Both the position numbers and the translations under genes were made by a program. A stretch of DNA of 64,000 bases from Falsiroseomonas sp. (GTDB lineage Bacteria > Pseudomonadota > Alphaproteobacteria > Acetobacterales > Acetobacteraceae). Of this stretch, positions 34,789-43,638 are shown in pieces. How positions within the stretch are numbered: position 1 is the first letter of the stretch; each line of letters opens with the position of its first letter. A model generated the notes under the pieces. The model searched no databases. It had not been told where the DNA came from and saw nothing but the letters and a program-made list of their open reading frames with translations. Location of the stretch: assembly GCF_030695085.1 (NCBI RefSeq), contig NZ_JAUYTS010000159.1, forward strand, positions 56,020 through 120,019. The letters run 5' to 3'.

Positions 34789-36111
34789 TCAACTCAGGGC
34801 GTTGACCAGCCACAGGCTCAGCGCCGGAAAGGCCACCAGCAGGCCGAGGCGCACCAGATCCATCGCGAGGAAGGGCATCACCCCGCGATAGATCCGCGCC
34901 ATCGGCACGTCCTTCGCCAGGCCGGAGACGACGAAGACGTTCAGCCCGATCGGTGGCGCGGTCAGCCCGATGCCGACCACCACCAGCACCAATATGCCGA
35001 ACCAGATCGCGGTTTCTTCCGTCGTCAGGCCGAAATCCAGCGCGGTGATGACGGGGAAGAACACCGGCAGGGTGAGCAGCATCATCGCCAGCTCATCCAT
35101 CACCGCGCCGAGCACGATGTAGCAGAGCAGCAGGATGCCGAGCACCGCATAGGGCGGATAGTCCTGCTCCGAGATCCACAGCCCCAGCAGGTCCGGCGCC
35201 TGGGTCAGCGCCAGGAAGGCGTTGAAGATTTCGGCGCCGAGCAGGATAGCGAAAATCATCGCCGTGGTCTCGGCGGTGGCGAACAGGCTTTCGCGGATCT
35301 GGCGCGGCGCCAGCGTGCCGCGCAGCACGCCCACGGCCAGCGTGCCGATGCAGCCGATGGCCGCACTTTCGGTCGGCGTGAAGATGCCGCCATAGATGCC
35401 GCCCACCACCACCACGGCAATCAGCAGGACGGGGATGACGTTGAGGAAGGCGCGGCGGCGCTCCGCGGCGCTCGGCGCCTCCCCCGGTGGGCCGAGCGCC
35501 GGACGGAAGCGCACCATCAACGCGATCGCCAGCATGTACAGCGCCATCGCCAGCACGCCCGGGATCAGCGCCGCCATGAACAGCTTGGCGATGTTCTGTT
35601 CCGTGCTGATCGCATAGATTACCAGGATGACACTGGGCGGGATCAGGATGCCGAGCGTGCCGCCGACCGCGATGGTGCCGGTGGCGAAGCCGGGGTCGTA
35701 GCCATAGCGCCGCAGCTCCGGCAGCGCCGCGCGGGCGAAGGTGGCGGTGGTGGCGACCGAGCTGCCGCAGACCGCGCCGAAGCAGCCGCAGGCGCCGATC
35801 ACCCCCATCGCCATGCCGCCCGGCTTGCGCCCGATCAGCGCATTGGCAGCCGCGAACAGATCCCGCGCCAGCCCGCCCCGTTCCGCCAGCGCGCCCATCA
35901 GGATGAAGAGCGGAATGACGGACAGCGTGTAGTTGGCGAACAGATGGTAGGGCGTGGTCTTCAGGTAGTTGCTGAGCGTGGTCCAATCCAGGATGTGGAC
36001 ATAGCCGCCCATGCCGACCAGCAGCATGGCCAGCCCCACCGGCGCGCGGAGTGCGATCAGCGCCAGCAGCACGCCGAAGCCGGTCAGCGCCAGGGCGAAT
36101 TCAGGCGCCAT
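34789..36111 (-). CDS. dctM: TRAP transporter large permease
   Basis: DctM-type permease (440 aa, about twelve helices) of a tripartite ATP-independent periplasmic transporter for organic acids, driven by sodium or proton gradients. It has GVIGACGCFGAVCGSSVATTATFARAALPE and VGGTLGILIPPSVILVIYA-type blocks, both typical, and ends TAPPIGLNVFVVSGLAKDVP. The ATG at 36111 overlaps the dctQ stop (ATGA). It is convergent with the COG0523 gene. Together with dctP and dctQ it forms a complete TRAP system next to sugar-acid genes. Confidence 0.93.
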   Translation of the reverse strand: MAPEFALALTGFGVLLALIALRAPVGLAMLLVGMGGYVHILDWTTLSNYLKTTPYHLFANYTLSVIPLFILMGALAERGGLARDLFAAANALIGRKPGGMAMGVIGACGCFGAVCGSSVATTATFARAALPELRRYGYDPGFATGTIAVGGTLGILIPPSVILVIYAISTEQNIAKLFMAALIPGVLAMALYMLAIALMVRFRPALGPPGEAPSAAERRRAFLNVIPVLLIAVVVVGGIYGGIFTPTESAAIGCIGTLAVGVLRGTLAPRQIRESLFATAETTAMIFAILLGAEIFNAFLALTQAPDLLGLWISEQDYPPYAVLGILLLCYIVLGAVMDELAMMLLTLPVFFPVITALDFGLTTEETAIWFGILVLVVVGIGLTAPPIGLNVFVVSGLAKDVPMARIYRGVMPFLAMDLVRLGLLVAFPALSLWLVNALS

Positions 36112-36605
36112 CAGAAGCGCCCGCGCAGCAAGCGCAGCGCCCAGGCCAGCGCCGCCACCCCTGTCATCGCGAAGGCCAGCGCGCCGATGGCGACGGCCCA
36201 CCAATAGGGCAGGGCGAGCAGCCCGATGGTCCGCATGCCGTTGCGCAACGTCTCGATCGCGCCGAGCGTCATTCGTTCGGCAAGCCACAGCGTCACCGCC
36301 GCCCAGACCAGCATCCAGAACCCATCCACCACGCCGGCCGCGCGGCGTGGCAGCCAGTTGGTGAAGGTGTCGACCAGGATGTTGGCGCGCATCAGCGTGC
36401 CATAGGCAAGGAAGCCGAACACGCCGACGCCGCTGGCGATGGAGACGATCTCGAAATCGCCACGAATCGGCTGGCTGGTGAGCCAGCGCAGGATCACGCT
36501 GATGGTGGTGACCAGCGCCGCCACCAGCAGCGACACGCCGCCCAGGAAGGCCAGCGCACGGGCGGCGAAGCCGATGGCGCCGCCCGGCGCCGCGTTATCC
36601 CGCAT
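36111..36605 (-). CDS. dctQ: TRAP transporter small permease
   Basis: DctQ-type small subunit, 164 aa with four membrane helices. The conserved block QPIRGDFEIVSIASGVGVFGFLAY is present. It binds DctM in the membrane and is needed for assembly. It overlaps dctM and starts 37 bp after the dctP stop, so order and strand match a dctPQM operon. Confidence 0.88.
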   Translation of the reverse strand: MRDNAAPGGAIGFAARALAFLGGVSLLVAALVTTISVILRWLTSQPIRGDFEIVSIASGVGVFGFLAYGTLMRANILVDTFTNWLPRRAAGVVDGFWMLVWAAVTLWLAERMTLGAIETLRNGMRTIGLLALPYWWAVAIGALAFAMTGVAALAWALRLLRGRF

Positions 36606-36642
36606 CGGCCGGCGCTCCTGCTTTCGGCCGGCCCGGAATGGA

Positions 36643-37686
36643 TCAGGCGCCGTGCTTGGCGATCAGGCCGCGCGCATCGGCCAGCAGCGCCGCGCCGTCG
36701 AAGCCCCGCTCCCGCGACCCGGCAATCCAGTTCTCCACCACCGGGCGGGTCGCCAGCATCCAGCGTTCCTTCTCCGCCGCGGAGAGCTGCACGATGGTGT
36801 TCTGGCGCCGGCGTTCCACCTGGGCGCGGACGACGGGGCCCTGTTCGTCCCAGGGCTTGGCGGCCATCTCGGCGGCAGCCATGCCGGAATTGGCGTCCAG
36901 CACGGTCCGCAGTTCGGCCGGCAGGGCGGCGTATTTCGCCTTGTTCATCGCGAGGATGAAGCTGGCCGTATAGAAGGTGGGGGTGCCGAGGATCTCGGTG
37001 TGGTTGGTCACCAGCTCCTGCAACCGGATGGAGGGCACCACCTCCCAGGGCACCACGGCGCCATCGATCACGCGCTGGGACAGGGCTTCAGGCACCTGGG
37101 GGATCGGCAGTCCGATCGGCGCGGCGCCGAGGGCGCGCAGCGCCTCACCCGCCTGGCGGGTCGGGAAGCGCAGCTTCAGGCCGCGCATATCCTCCAGCCG
37201 GTTGACCGGCATGTTGGCGTGGATGACGCCGCCATCATGCGCCCAGACGACGATGGGGTGCACATCGGCGAATTCGTCGCGCAGATGCGTCTGGTAGAAT
37301 TCCTGGCAGGCCAGCGCGTTGGGGCGGGCGCGCGGGTCCGCCACGAAGGGCAGCTCGAACACCTCCACCCGCGGGAAGCGGCCGGGGGTGTTGCCGGGCA
37401 GGGTCCAGACAATGTCCACCACCCCGTCCCGCGCCTGGTCGAACAGCTGCGGCGGGGCGCCGCCGAGCTGCATCGAGGGGAAGATCTGCACCCGCAGCTT
37501 GCCCTCCGACTCCGCCTGGATCTTCTGTGCCCAGGGCATCAGGAAGTGCCGGTGCACATTGGCGACCGGCGGCAGGAAATGGTGCAGGCGGAGCGTCACC
37601 TCCTGCGCCTGGGCGCTGCGCACCAGCGCAGGCGCGGCGAGCGCGGAGGCCCCGAGCAGAAGGAGTTTGCGGCGTTGGACGGTCAT
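36643..37686 (-). CDS. dctP: TRAP transporter substrate-binding protein
   Basis: DctP-type periplasmic binding protein (347 aa). The signal MTVQRRKLLLLGASALAAPA is cleaved near AQAQE; the mature part begins VTLRLHHFLPPVANVHRHF and includes IFPSMQLGGAPPQLFDQARD and MRGLKLRFPTRQAGEALRAL with the conserved ligand Arg. The start at 37686 is the only one giving a signal peptide. Substrate is unknown, but dgoKA upstream suggests a sugar acid such as galactonate. Confidence 0.92.
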   Translation of the reverse strand: MTVQRRKLLLLGASALAAPALVRSAQAQEVTLRLHHFLPPVANVHRHFLMPWAQKIQAESEGKLRVQIFPSMQLGGAPPQLFDQARDGVVDIVWTLPGNTPGRFPRVEVFELPFVADPRARPNALACQEFYQTHLRDEFADVHPIVVWAHDGGVIHANMPVNRLEDMRGLKLRFPTRQAGEALRALGAAPIGLPIPQVPEALSQRVIDGAVVPWEVVPSIRLQELVTNHTEILGTPTFYTASFILAMNKAKYAALPAELRTVLDANSGMAAAEMAAKPWDEQGPVVRAQVERRRQNTIVQLSAAEKERWMLATRPVVENWIAGSRERGFDGAALLADARGLIAKHGA

Positions 37687-37765
37687 CGATGCAGGCCCCC
37701 CGATTCCATCCGTGCTGCGAGGTCGCGCCGGATGATTGGGGCGAGTGTGGCCTGCCGCGCCGGAT

Positions 37766-38374
37766 TCAAGCAAGGCGCAGCGCAGCGGCCTTGGCACTGA
37801 CCGTGGCGGCATCGTCGCCGGGGCGATAGATGGCGCTGCCGATGCCGAAGCCGGCGGCGCCGGCCGCGCGCCAGGCGGGGATGTTGCCGGCATCGATGCC
37901 GCCCACCGGCAGCACCCGCGTGCCCTTCGGCAGCACCGCGAGCAGCGCCTTCAGCATGGCGGGCGAGCCGGCCTCGGCCGGGAACAGCTTCAGCCCATCG
38001 GCGCCCGCCTTCAGCAGCGCGAAGGCCTCGCCGGGGGTGAAGAAGCCGGGGACGCAGATCATGCCCTCCGCCTTCGCCGCGCGGACCACGGCCGGGTCGG
38101 CATGTGGCGTGACGATGAGGCGGCCGCCGACGGCGGCGATGCGCGCGCAATCGGCCGGGTCCGTCACGGTGCCGGCGCCGATCAGCGCATCCTCCCCGAA
38201 TCGGGTGGCGAGGATGCGGATGCTCTCCAGCGGCTCGGGCGAATTCAGCGGCACTTCCAGCACCGCGATGCCGGATGCGACCAGCGCCTCCCCGATCCCG
38301 ATCGCCTCCTCGGGCCGGAGGCCGCGCAGGATGGCGACCAGCGGGCAGGCGGCGAGCCAGTCCTTCAAACCCAT
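37766..38374 (-). CDS. dgoA: 2-dehydro-3-deoxy-6-phosphogalactonate aldolase
   Basis: Class I KDPG/KDPGal aldolase (202 aa) that splits 2-keto-3-deoxy-6-phosphogalactonate to pyruvate and glyceraldehyde 3-phosphate. ACPLVAILRGLRPEEA, IAVLEVPLNSPEPLE (Glu base), LIGAGTVTDPADC and the Schiff-base Lys in GADGLKLFPAEA are all present. The PLNSPEP form is typical of galactonate-pathway enzymes. It overlaps dgoK by 10 bp and would follow it in the De Ley-Doudoroff pathway. Confidence 0.9.
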   Translation of the reverse strand: MGLKDWLAACPLVAILRGLRPEEAIGIGEALVASGIAVLEVPLNSPEPLESIRILATRFGEDALIGAGTVTDPADCARIAAVGGRLIVTPHADPAVVRAAKAEGMICVPGFFTPGEAFALLKAGADGLKLFPAEAGSPAMLKALLAVLPKGTRVLPVGGIDAGNIPAWRAAGAAGFGIGSAIYRPGDDAATVSAKAAALRLA

Positions 38375-39240
38375 TGCAGGCTCCTGCCGATATGCCGCAG
38401 CCCGGCCGCGACGAGGTCCGGATCATGCCGCGTGACCGCGATGCCATGCTGCGCCAGCGCCGCGGCGTAGAGCGCGGTGAGGCCGGCGGCACCGGCCAGG
38501 TGCACTTCGCGGACGCCCTGCGCCGCGGCCGCGATCTCATGGCCGATCAGCAGGCCGGACAGGAAGCTGCGGGTTTCCGCCTGTGCCAGCTGGTCCATAA
38601 GATGCAGCGTGCGCGCGCCGAACAGATGGTGCAGCAGCCCGCCCGGCTGGCGGGCGCGGGCGACGCCGCGGGCGAAGGCCTCCGGCACATCCGGGCCATC
38701 CGTGCTGGTGCGCGCCAGGATGGTGTGCTGCGAAAGTGCCGCGAAGGTCTCGCCGGTCATGTGGGTGGCGAAGCCGGTGACGCGCCCGCCCTCCAGCCGC
38801 GCCCATTTGCTGTGGGTGCCGGGCAGGCAGGCCAGCGCCGTGCCGATCGTCTCGGCCAGCGCCACCAGCTTGGTCTCCTCGCCGCGCATCACATCCGGGA
38901 TGCCTGCGGCATCCTCGGTGGTCAGGCCCGGCACCAGGCGCAGCTCGGCGCCCTCGAAGGGGATGGCGATGGTGGCAGCGGCGATCTCGGCGGGGCCAGC
39001 GGGGCAGCGCAGATAGGGTGCCTCCACCCAGCCCTGGCGGCTGCCGACCATGCCGCAGAGAAGCACGCGGGTTTCGCCGGCTTCGAGCCAGGGGCCAATC
39101 GCCTCCCGCAGCGCCGCGGGGAAGCCGCCCTCGGCCACGGTCAGGATGCCGCCGGGCCGGTCGATTCGCGCCGATGGTGCGCCCGCGGCGCCAATCCGGT
39201 AGGCGCGCAGGCTCGTCGTGCCCCAGTCGACGCCGATCAT
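38365..39240 (-). CDS. dgoK: 2-dehydro-3-deoxygalactonokinase
   Basis: KDGal kinase (291 aa) that phosphorylates 2-keto-3-deoxygalactonate. The ASKHA-like ATP motif MIGVDWGTTSLRAYRIG opens the protein; CGMVGSRQGWVEAPYLRCPA and LPGTHSKWARLEGGRVTGFA are characteristic of DgoK. The ATG at 39240 is the start of the conserved sequence. The gene is transcribed first, then dgoA. A galactonate dehydratase and dehydrogenase are not in the window. Confidence 0.92.
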   Translation of the reverse strand: MIGVDWGTTSLRAYRIGAAGAPSARIDRPGGILTVAEGGFPAALREAIGPWLEAGETRVLLCGMVGSRQGWVEAPYLRCPAGPAEIAAATIAIPFEGAELRLVPGLTTEDAAGIPDVMRGEETKLVALAETIGTALACLPGTHSKWARLEGGRVTGFATHMTGETFAALSQHTILARTSTDGPDVPEAFARGVARARQPGGLLHHLFGARTLHLMDQLAQAETRSFLSGLLIGHEIAAAAQGVREVHLAGAAGLTALYAAALAQHGIAVTRHDPDLVAAGLRHIGRSLQWV

Positions 39241-39310
39241 TCCCGATTCCGTATCCCGTCCCGCCCCTGTCCTGCGCCCGACGCCGGGCGCGTGCAAGGG
39301 GGGGGGAACG

Positions 39311-40225
39311 TCAGACGCCGGCGGCGCTGAGCTGCTGGTCGTTCTGCCCGCGCATGGCCCAGCCGGTGGTGCGGTTCTCGATGGCCACCGCCGCGACATA
39401 CATGGCCACGCCCATCACCGCCGTCACGATCAGCCCGGCGAAGACCAGCGGCACGTCGAAGCGGGAGGAGGCGAGGATCATCAGGTGGCCGATGCCCTTA
39501 TTGGCCGCCACCGTCTCCGCGATGATGGAGCCGACGAAGGCCACGGTGATGGCGATCTTCAGCGAGGCGAAGAAATACGGCATCGCCCGCGGCAGCCCGA
39601 CCTTGCGGATGATGTCCGATGGCCGGGCGCCGAGCGCGCGCAGCACGTCCCGCACCTCCGGCTCCACCGTCGCGATGCCGGTGGCGACATTCACCACGAT
39701 GGGGAAGAAGCTGATCATGAAGGCGGTGATCACGGCGGGCACCGTGCCGATGCCGAACCAGATCACCAGGATCGGCACCACGGCCACCTTCGGCACGGAG
39801 TTGAAGCCGATCAGCAGCGGATAGAGTCCGTGGTACAACAGGCTGGAACTGCCGATGGCGATGCCGAGCAGCAGGCCGAAGATGACGGCCAGGCCGAAGC
39901 CGATCAGCGTGGTCATCAGCGTCTGCCAGCTATTGTCCAGCAGCGGCACCCACCACTTCACCATGCTCTGCGCGATGGCCGATGGCGCCGGCAGCACGAA
40001 TTGCTGCACGTTGAAGGCGTGCACCCCGGCCTCCCAGACCGCGAACATGCCGATGATGACCATCCAGGGCAGCCAGGCCTGAAGCCGGCGGCGGCGGCGC
40101 TGGGCGATTGCCATGGCCTGCAGGCGGCGCATCGCCTCCGGCGACATGCTGGGGTCCGCCACTGCGGTGCGCCGCGTTGGGGTCGGCGCGGGGGCGGCTG
40201 CGGGAATGGCGGCGTCACTGGCCAT
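39311..40225 (-). CDS. ABC transporter permease, NitT/TauT type
   Basis: Single-domain permease (304 aa, six helices) of the nitrate/sulfonate/taurine importer class. The cytoplasmic N-terminus of about 55 residues is Pro/Ala-rich and then basic; the coupling loop EVRDVLRALGARPSDIIRKV is typical, with a C-terminal WAMRGQNDQQLSAAGV tail. It overlaps the ATPase gene by 11 bp. The class also includes hydroxymethylpyrimidine and other importers, and no binding protein is encoded beside it. Confidence 0.88.
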   Translation of the reverse strand: MASDAAIPAAAPAPTPTRRTAVADPSMSPEAMRRLQAMAIAQRRRRRLQAWLPWMVIIGMFAVWEAGVHAFNVQQFVLPAPSAIAQSMVKWWVPLLDNSWQTLMTTLIGFGLAVIFGLLLGIAIGSSSLLYHGLYPLLIGFNSVPKVAVVPILVIWFGIGTVPAVITAFMISFFPIVVNVATGIATVEPEVRDVLRALGARPSDIIRKVGLPRAMPYFFASLKIAITVAFVGSIIAETVAANKGIGHLMILASSRFDVPLVFAGLIVTAVMGVAMYVAAVAIENRTTGWAMRGQNDQQLSAAGV

Positions 40226-41024
40226 GGACGACCTCCTCGCCCTTGCGGGCGGCGCTGATGTGTTCGCGCAGATCATGCACGAGGGAGACGAATTCCGGCT
40301 TGTAGGTGGTCTCCAGCGTGCGCGGCCGCGGCAGTTCCACCACCCGTTCCGCGATGATCCGCCCGGGGCGGGAGGACATGACCAGCACGCGGTCGGCCAG
40401 GTAGGCGGCTTCCCGCAGGTCATGCGTCACCAGGATCACGGTAGGCTTGCGCGCCATCCAGACCCCCTGGAGCACGGCCCAAAGATCCTCGCGCGTGAAG
40501 ATGTCGAGCGCCGCGAAGGGCTCGTCCAGCATCAGCAGCGCCGGTTCATGGATCAGCGCGCGGCACAGGCTGGCGCGCTGCTGCATGCCGCCCGAAAGCT
40601 CATGCGGGAATTTCTTGTCGAAGCCGCCGAGGCCGACCAGCTTCAGCAGGTCCTGCGCCTTCGCCTCATACATGGCGCGCTGGCGGCGCAGCTGTCGGCG
40701 GTGCGGCTCCACCACCTCCAGCGGCAGCATGACGTTGTCCAGGATGTTCCGCCACGGCAGCAGGGTGGGGTTCTGGAAGGCCATCCCGGCGATGGAAAGC
40801 GGGCCATCCACCTCCTGCCCCGCCACCAGCAGCGTGCCGGCGGTGGCGGGCCACAGGCCGGTGACCAGCTTCATCAGCGTCGATTTGCCGCAGCCGGAGG
40901 GGCCGACGACGGCAATGAACTCGCCCTTGCCGACATCCAGCGTCGCGTTCTGCAGGGCGAGCGTGCCCTCCACGCCGCCATAGCGCATGGCGACGCCGCT
41001 GATCTCGACGAAAGGTCGCTCCAT
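40215..41024 (-). CDS. ABC transporter ATPase, NitT/TauT type
   Basis: ATP-binding subunit (269 aa) paired with the permease above. Walker A VVGPSGCGKSTLMKLV, Q-loop MAFQNPTLLPWRNILDNVML, signature ELSGGMQQRASLCRAL, Walker B LLMLDEPFAALD and switch LVTHDLREAAYLADRV are complete. The QNPTLLPWR form is typical of SsuB/TauB/ThiZ-like proteins. The start at 41024 opens the conserved sequence. A folded leader with a 7-bp outer stem lies upstream. Confidence 0.9.
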   Translation of the reverse strand: MERPFVEISGVAMRYGGVEGTLALQNATLDVGKGEFIAVVGPSGCGKSTLMKLVTGLWPATAGTLLVAGQEVDGPLSIAGMAFQNPTLLPWRNILDNVMLPLEVVEPHRRQLRRQRAMYEAKAQDLLKLVGLGGFDKKFPHELSGGMQQRASLCRALIHEPALLMLDEPFAALDIFTREDLWAVLQGVWMARKPTVILVTHDLREAAYLADRVLVMSSRPGRIIAERVVELPRPRTLETTYKPEFVSLVHDLREHISAARKGEEVVHGQ

Positions 41025-41042
41025 CAGATTTCCCCGGCCCTT

Positions 41043-41088
41043 CCTTGGCGCGACGGATCGCGCACAGGAGTGTGTGCGACAGCCAAGG
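41043..41088 (-). other. structured leader upstream of the ABC ATPase gene
   Basis: CCTTGGC (41043-41049) pairs perfectly with GCCAAGG (41082-41088), enclosing a further imperfect TCGC..CAC / GTG..GCGA repeat. The 160 bp from 41025 to 41184 hold no gene. The structure could be a regulator site or leader hairpin; it does not match a TPP riboswitch. Confidence 0.35.
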
Positions 41089-41184
41089 CCCCCGGCGCAA
41101 GACGTGCTGCGCTGCACAGGGCGCCTTCGAGGCGATGCGGCGCCGGCATCTGCCTCCGTATCGGGCAATTTGCCCGCATCCGCA

Positions 41185-42084
41185 TCAGCGTGCCAGGAGA
41201 ACCGCGCTGCAGGAAGCCGGCAGCCTGGGCGGCGGCCCGGGCGGGCCGGGGCGGCGCGGCGGCGGCTGGCGGGCCTCGTCGCTGAACCACCAGTCGAGGC
41301 TGGCATCACAGCCATCGCCGGGCGGCGGCGGGGCGATATCCTGGCACTCCGGGCTGTCGGCCGGGCAACGCAGGCGCAGATGCATGTGGCTGTCATGGCC
41401 GCGCCAGGGCCGCACCCGCCGCAGCCAGGGGGCGCCTGCATGGTCGGCGCATAGCCGGCGCTTGATCGCGGGGTTCACCAGCAGCCGGTCCAGCCCTGGC
41501 GCCTCCGCCGCGATTCGGATCAGTGTGGCGTGGCGGGCGGTCCAGCGCGCCGGGTCCACATCCAGCCCATCGGCGCGGACGAGGGAGGGGATGGTCAGAT
41601 CCTCCCGCATCGCGGCCGGCACGCGGGGCTTCGGGCGCAGATCGAGCCAGATATCGGCGTCCAGCCCCGATTGGTGGCTGGCATGGCCCCAGGGCATCGG
41701 CCCGCCGCGCGGCTGCGACAGGTCGCCGATCCACAGATCGGGCAGCCCCGCCGCGCGCGCCTGGCCCGCGATATGCGCCACGAGGCCGAGCGTCGCCGGG
41801 TGGCCCCAATGGCGGTTGCGGGAGGTGCGGATCGCCTGCCAGCCCGGCCCTTCCGGCGCCAGGGCCTGGCCACCGGCCAGGCAGCCGAGATTGGTGCGGC
41901 CGATCACGCGTGGCGGTGCCTGGCTCGGCCGGGACAGCGCGGCCCAGTCGGCGGCGCTGGCCGGCGGCCCCAGCCGGTTCGGCTGCGCCCTGGCCGATTC
42001 CGGCATGGCCAGCAGCAGGGCCAGCCCGGCGGCCAGCAGGGGCCGGATCGCCGCGGCGGCGCGGGCTATGCCGGAAAACGTCAT
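41185..42084 (-). CDS. mepA: penicillin-insensitive murein endopeptidase
   Basis: M74-family zinc endopeptidase (299 aa) that cuts D-Ala-mDAP cross-links in peptidoglycan, acting in the periplasm. A signal peptide (residues 1-33, LLAAGLALLLAMPESARAQP) is followed by SRNRHWGHPATLGLV, the zinc motif WGHASHQSGLDADIWLD and HDSHMHLRLRCP; PWLRRVRPWRGH is typical of MepA. The C-terminal 40 residues are Pro-rich and outside the domain. The ATG at 42084 is the last start with an intact signal peptide. It diverges from galE. Confidence 0.93.
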   Translation of the reverse strand: MTFSGIARAAAAIRPLLAAGLALLLAMPESARAQPNRLGPPASAADWAALSRPSQAPPRVIGRTNLGCLAGGQALAPEGPGWQAIRTSRNRHWGHPATLGLVAHIAGQARAAGLPDLWIGDLSQPRGGPMPWGHASHQSGLDADIWLDLRPKPRVPAAMREDLTIPSLVRADGLDVDPARWTARHATLIRIAAEAPGLDRLLVNPAIKRRLCADHAGAPWLRRVRPWRGHDSHMHLRLRCPADSPECQDIAPPPPGDGCDASLDWWFSDEARQPPPRRPGPPGPPPRLPASCSAVLLAR

Positions 42085-42261
42085 GCGGTGTGACAGGCCC
42101 CGTTCGATTTTTGGCTCACCCGGCAGTGAAAGCTCGGAAACCGGCCTGCACAAGGGTGCGAATTTTGTCACATTGCTGTGCAACAAGGGAGGGCCGTGAG
42201 CGACTCGTGGCGTTGTTCTGTCCGGACGGGACGGGCGCGCCGACGCAGAGGGGATCTGGAT

Positions 42262-43263
42262 TTGGGCCGTTATCTTGTGACCGGCGGGGCCGGATATGTC
42301 GGCAGCCACACCGTGCTCGCGCTGCGCGACCGCGGCGATGAGGTCGTCGTGCTCGATGATCTTTCCAAGGGTCACCGGGAAGCCGTGCCGCCTGGCGTGC
42401 GCCTGGTGGCGGGGCGCTGCGAGGACCAGCAGGCCCTGGCCGAGGCCTTCGGCGGTGGCCGCTTCGATGCGGTGCTGCATTTCGCCGCGCTGTCCCTGGT
42501 GGGCGACAGCATGCGCGACCCGCTGCGCTACATGGCGGAAAATCTCTCGGGCCTGTCCGCCGTGGCGAATGCGGCCGTTCGGCATGGCTGCCTGCGACTG
42601 GTGATGTCCTCCACCGCCGCGCTGTTCGGCTTTCCCGAACGCATCCCGATCGATGAGGAGCAGCGCCTCGGCCCGGTCTCGCCCTATGGCGAGAGCAAGC
42701 TGATGTGTGAGCGCGCGCTGCACTGGGCGGAGCGCATCCACGGCCTGCGCTTCGCCTCGCTGCGCTATTTCAACGCCGCCGGCGCCGACCCGGCCGGAAG
42801 GGCCGGGGAGGATCATGACCCGGAGACGCATCTGGTGCCGCTGGCGATCGACGCCGCGCTGGGACTGCGCCCGCCGCTGATGGTGTTCGGCACGGATTAT
42901 CCCACGCCGGACGGCACCGGGATCCGGGATTACGTGCATGTGACGGATCTGGCGGATGCGCATCTGCGCGCGCTGCCGCTGCTCGAGGAACGCTCCGTCC
43001 GCTACAACCTCGGCAACGGCACCGGCTATTCGGTGCGCGAGGTGATCGATACCGTCGCCCGCGTCGCCGGCCGCCCCGTGCCGCATGCGCTGGGACCGCG
43101 GCGGGAGGGGGACCCTGCGGTGCTGGTCGCGTCCTCCGCCCGGCTGCGGGCGGAAACCGGCTGGCAGCCGCGCTTTCCGAAGCTGGAGGATATCGTCCGC
43201 ACCGCCTGGGATTGGCGCGTCGCCCACCCGCAGGGCTATGCGGGCGGGCGCCAGGCGGCCTGA
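42262..43263 (+). CDS. galE: UDP-glucose 4-epimerase-type NAD epimerase
   Basis: Extended SDR epimerase (333 aa) that interconverts UDP-glucose and UDP-galactose for envelope sugars. RYLVTGGAGYVGSHTVLALR is the NAD site; the Ser-Tyr-Lys set is in VMSSTAALFG and SPYGESKLMCE; LRYFNAAGADPAGRAGEDHD and GTGIRDYVHVTDLADAH are classical GalE motifs. The likely start is TTG at 42262 with AGGGGATCTGG upstream; a GTG at 42196 would add 22 residues of arginine-rich sequence. It lies between a murein enzyme and secretion genes, in a cell-envelope neighbourhood. Confidence 0.93.
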   Translation: MGRYLVTGGAGYVGSHTVLALRDRGDEVVVLDDLSKGHREAVPPGVRLVAGRCEDQQALAEAFGGGRFDAVLHFAALSLVGDSMRDPLRYMAENLSGLSAVANAAVRHGCLRLVMSSTAALFGFPERIPIDEEQRLGPVSPYGESKLMCERALHWAERIHGLRFASLRYFNAAGADPAGRAGEDHDPETHLVPLAIDAALGLRPPLMVFGTDYPTPDGTGIRDYVHVTDLADAHLRALPLLEERSVRYNLGNGTGYSVREVIDTVARVAGRPVPHALGPRREGDPAVLVASSARLRAETGWQPRFPKLEDIVRTAWDWRVAHPQGYAGGRQAA

Positions 43264-43314
43264 ACGGCCGCCGCTGCAGCCAAGGCGGCGCTTTCCCGGC
43301 CCCTTTTCCGGGGC

Positions 43315-43626
43315 CTACCCGTTGAAGCGGAAGGCGCCGGCCACCTGGTCCTGCGGCTGGCCCTGGCCCTGATTGGCCTGGGCACCGGCCTGGCTGGCCG
43401 CGACTTCCTTCGCCCGGGCCTCGATCTGCCGCGTCACATCCGCCAGGACCCGCGCGAGATTGGGCAATTGCAGCACCGGCACGATCACCAGGGCGGAGGG
43501 TTCCGGCTTGCCGTCCTTGACGGCGGCCGAGGCGCTGGTCTGCACGCCGAGCGTGATACGCGCGACGCCGCTTGCCACATGCACGTCGATGATGCCGTCG
43601 CCGAAGACGGTCGGAATGCTGGTCAT
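43315..43626 (-). CDS. 103-aa hypothetical protein of the type I secretion operon
   Basis: Unrecognised small protein, last in a four-gene unit. The N-terminal half is beta-like (IPTVFGDGIIDVHVASGVAR, then ITLGVQTSA), followed by VIVPVLQLPNLARVLADVTR, a helix and a Gln/Gly-rich tail. No signal or membrane segment. AGGGA upstream of the ATG at 43626 overlaps the hlyD stop region 12 bp away, good evidence for cotranslation. It could be a chaperone or regulator of the exporter, or the exported cargo; nothing in the sequence decides. Confidence 0.6.
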   Translation of the reverse strand: MTSIPTVFGDGIIDVHVASGVARITLGVQTSASAAVKDGKPEPSALVIVPVLQLPNLARVLADVTRQIEARAKEVAASQAGAQANQGQGQPQDQVAGAFRFNG

Positions 43627-43638
43627 GGCTGTGATTCC

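Noticed and set aside
41025..41184. TPP riboswitch before the NitT/TauT-type ABC genes (thiXYZ idea)
   Set aside because: The conserved CUGAGA and GAACCUGAU-type boxes are absent on the relevant strand.
42089..42172. TGTGACA and TGTCACA pair in the mepA-galE divergent region
   Set aside because: The two 7-mers are over 70 bp apart and otherwise unremarkable; chance is a good enough explanation.
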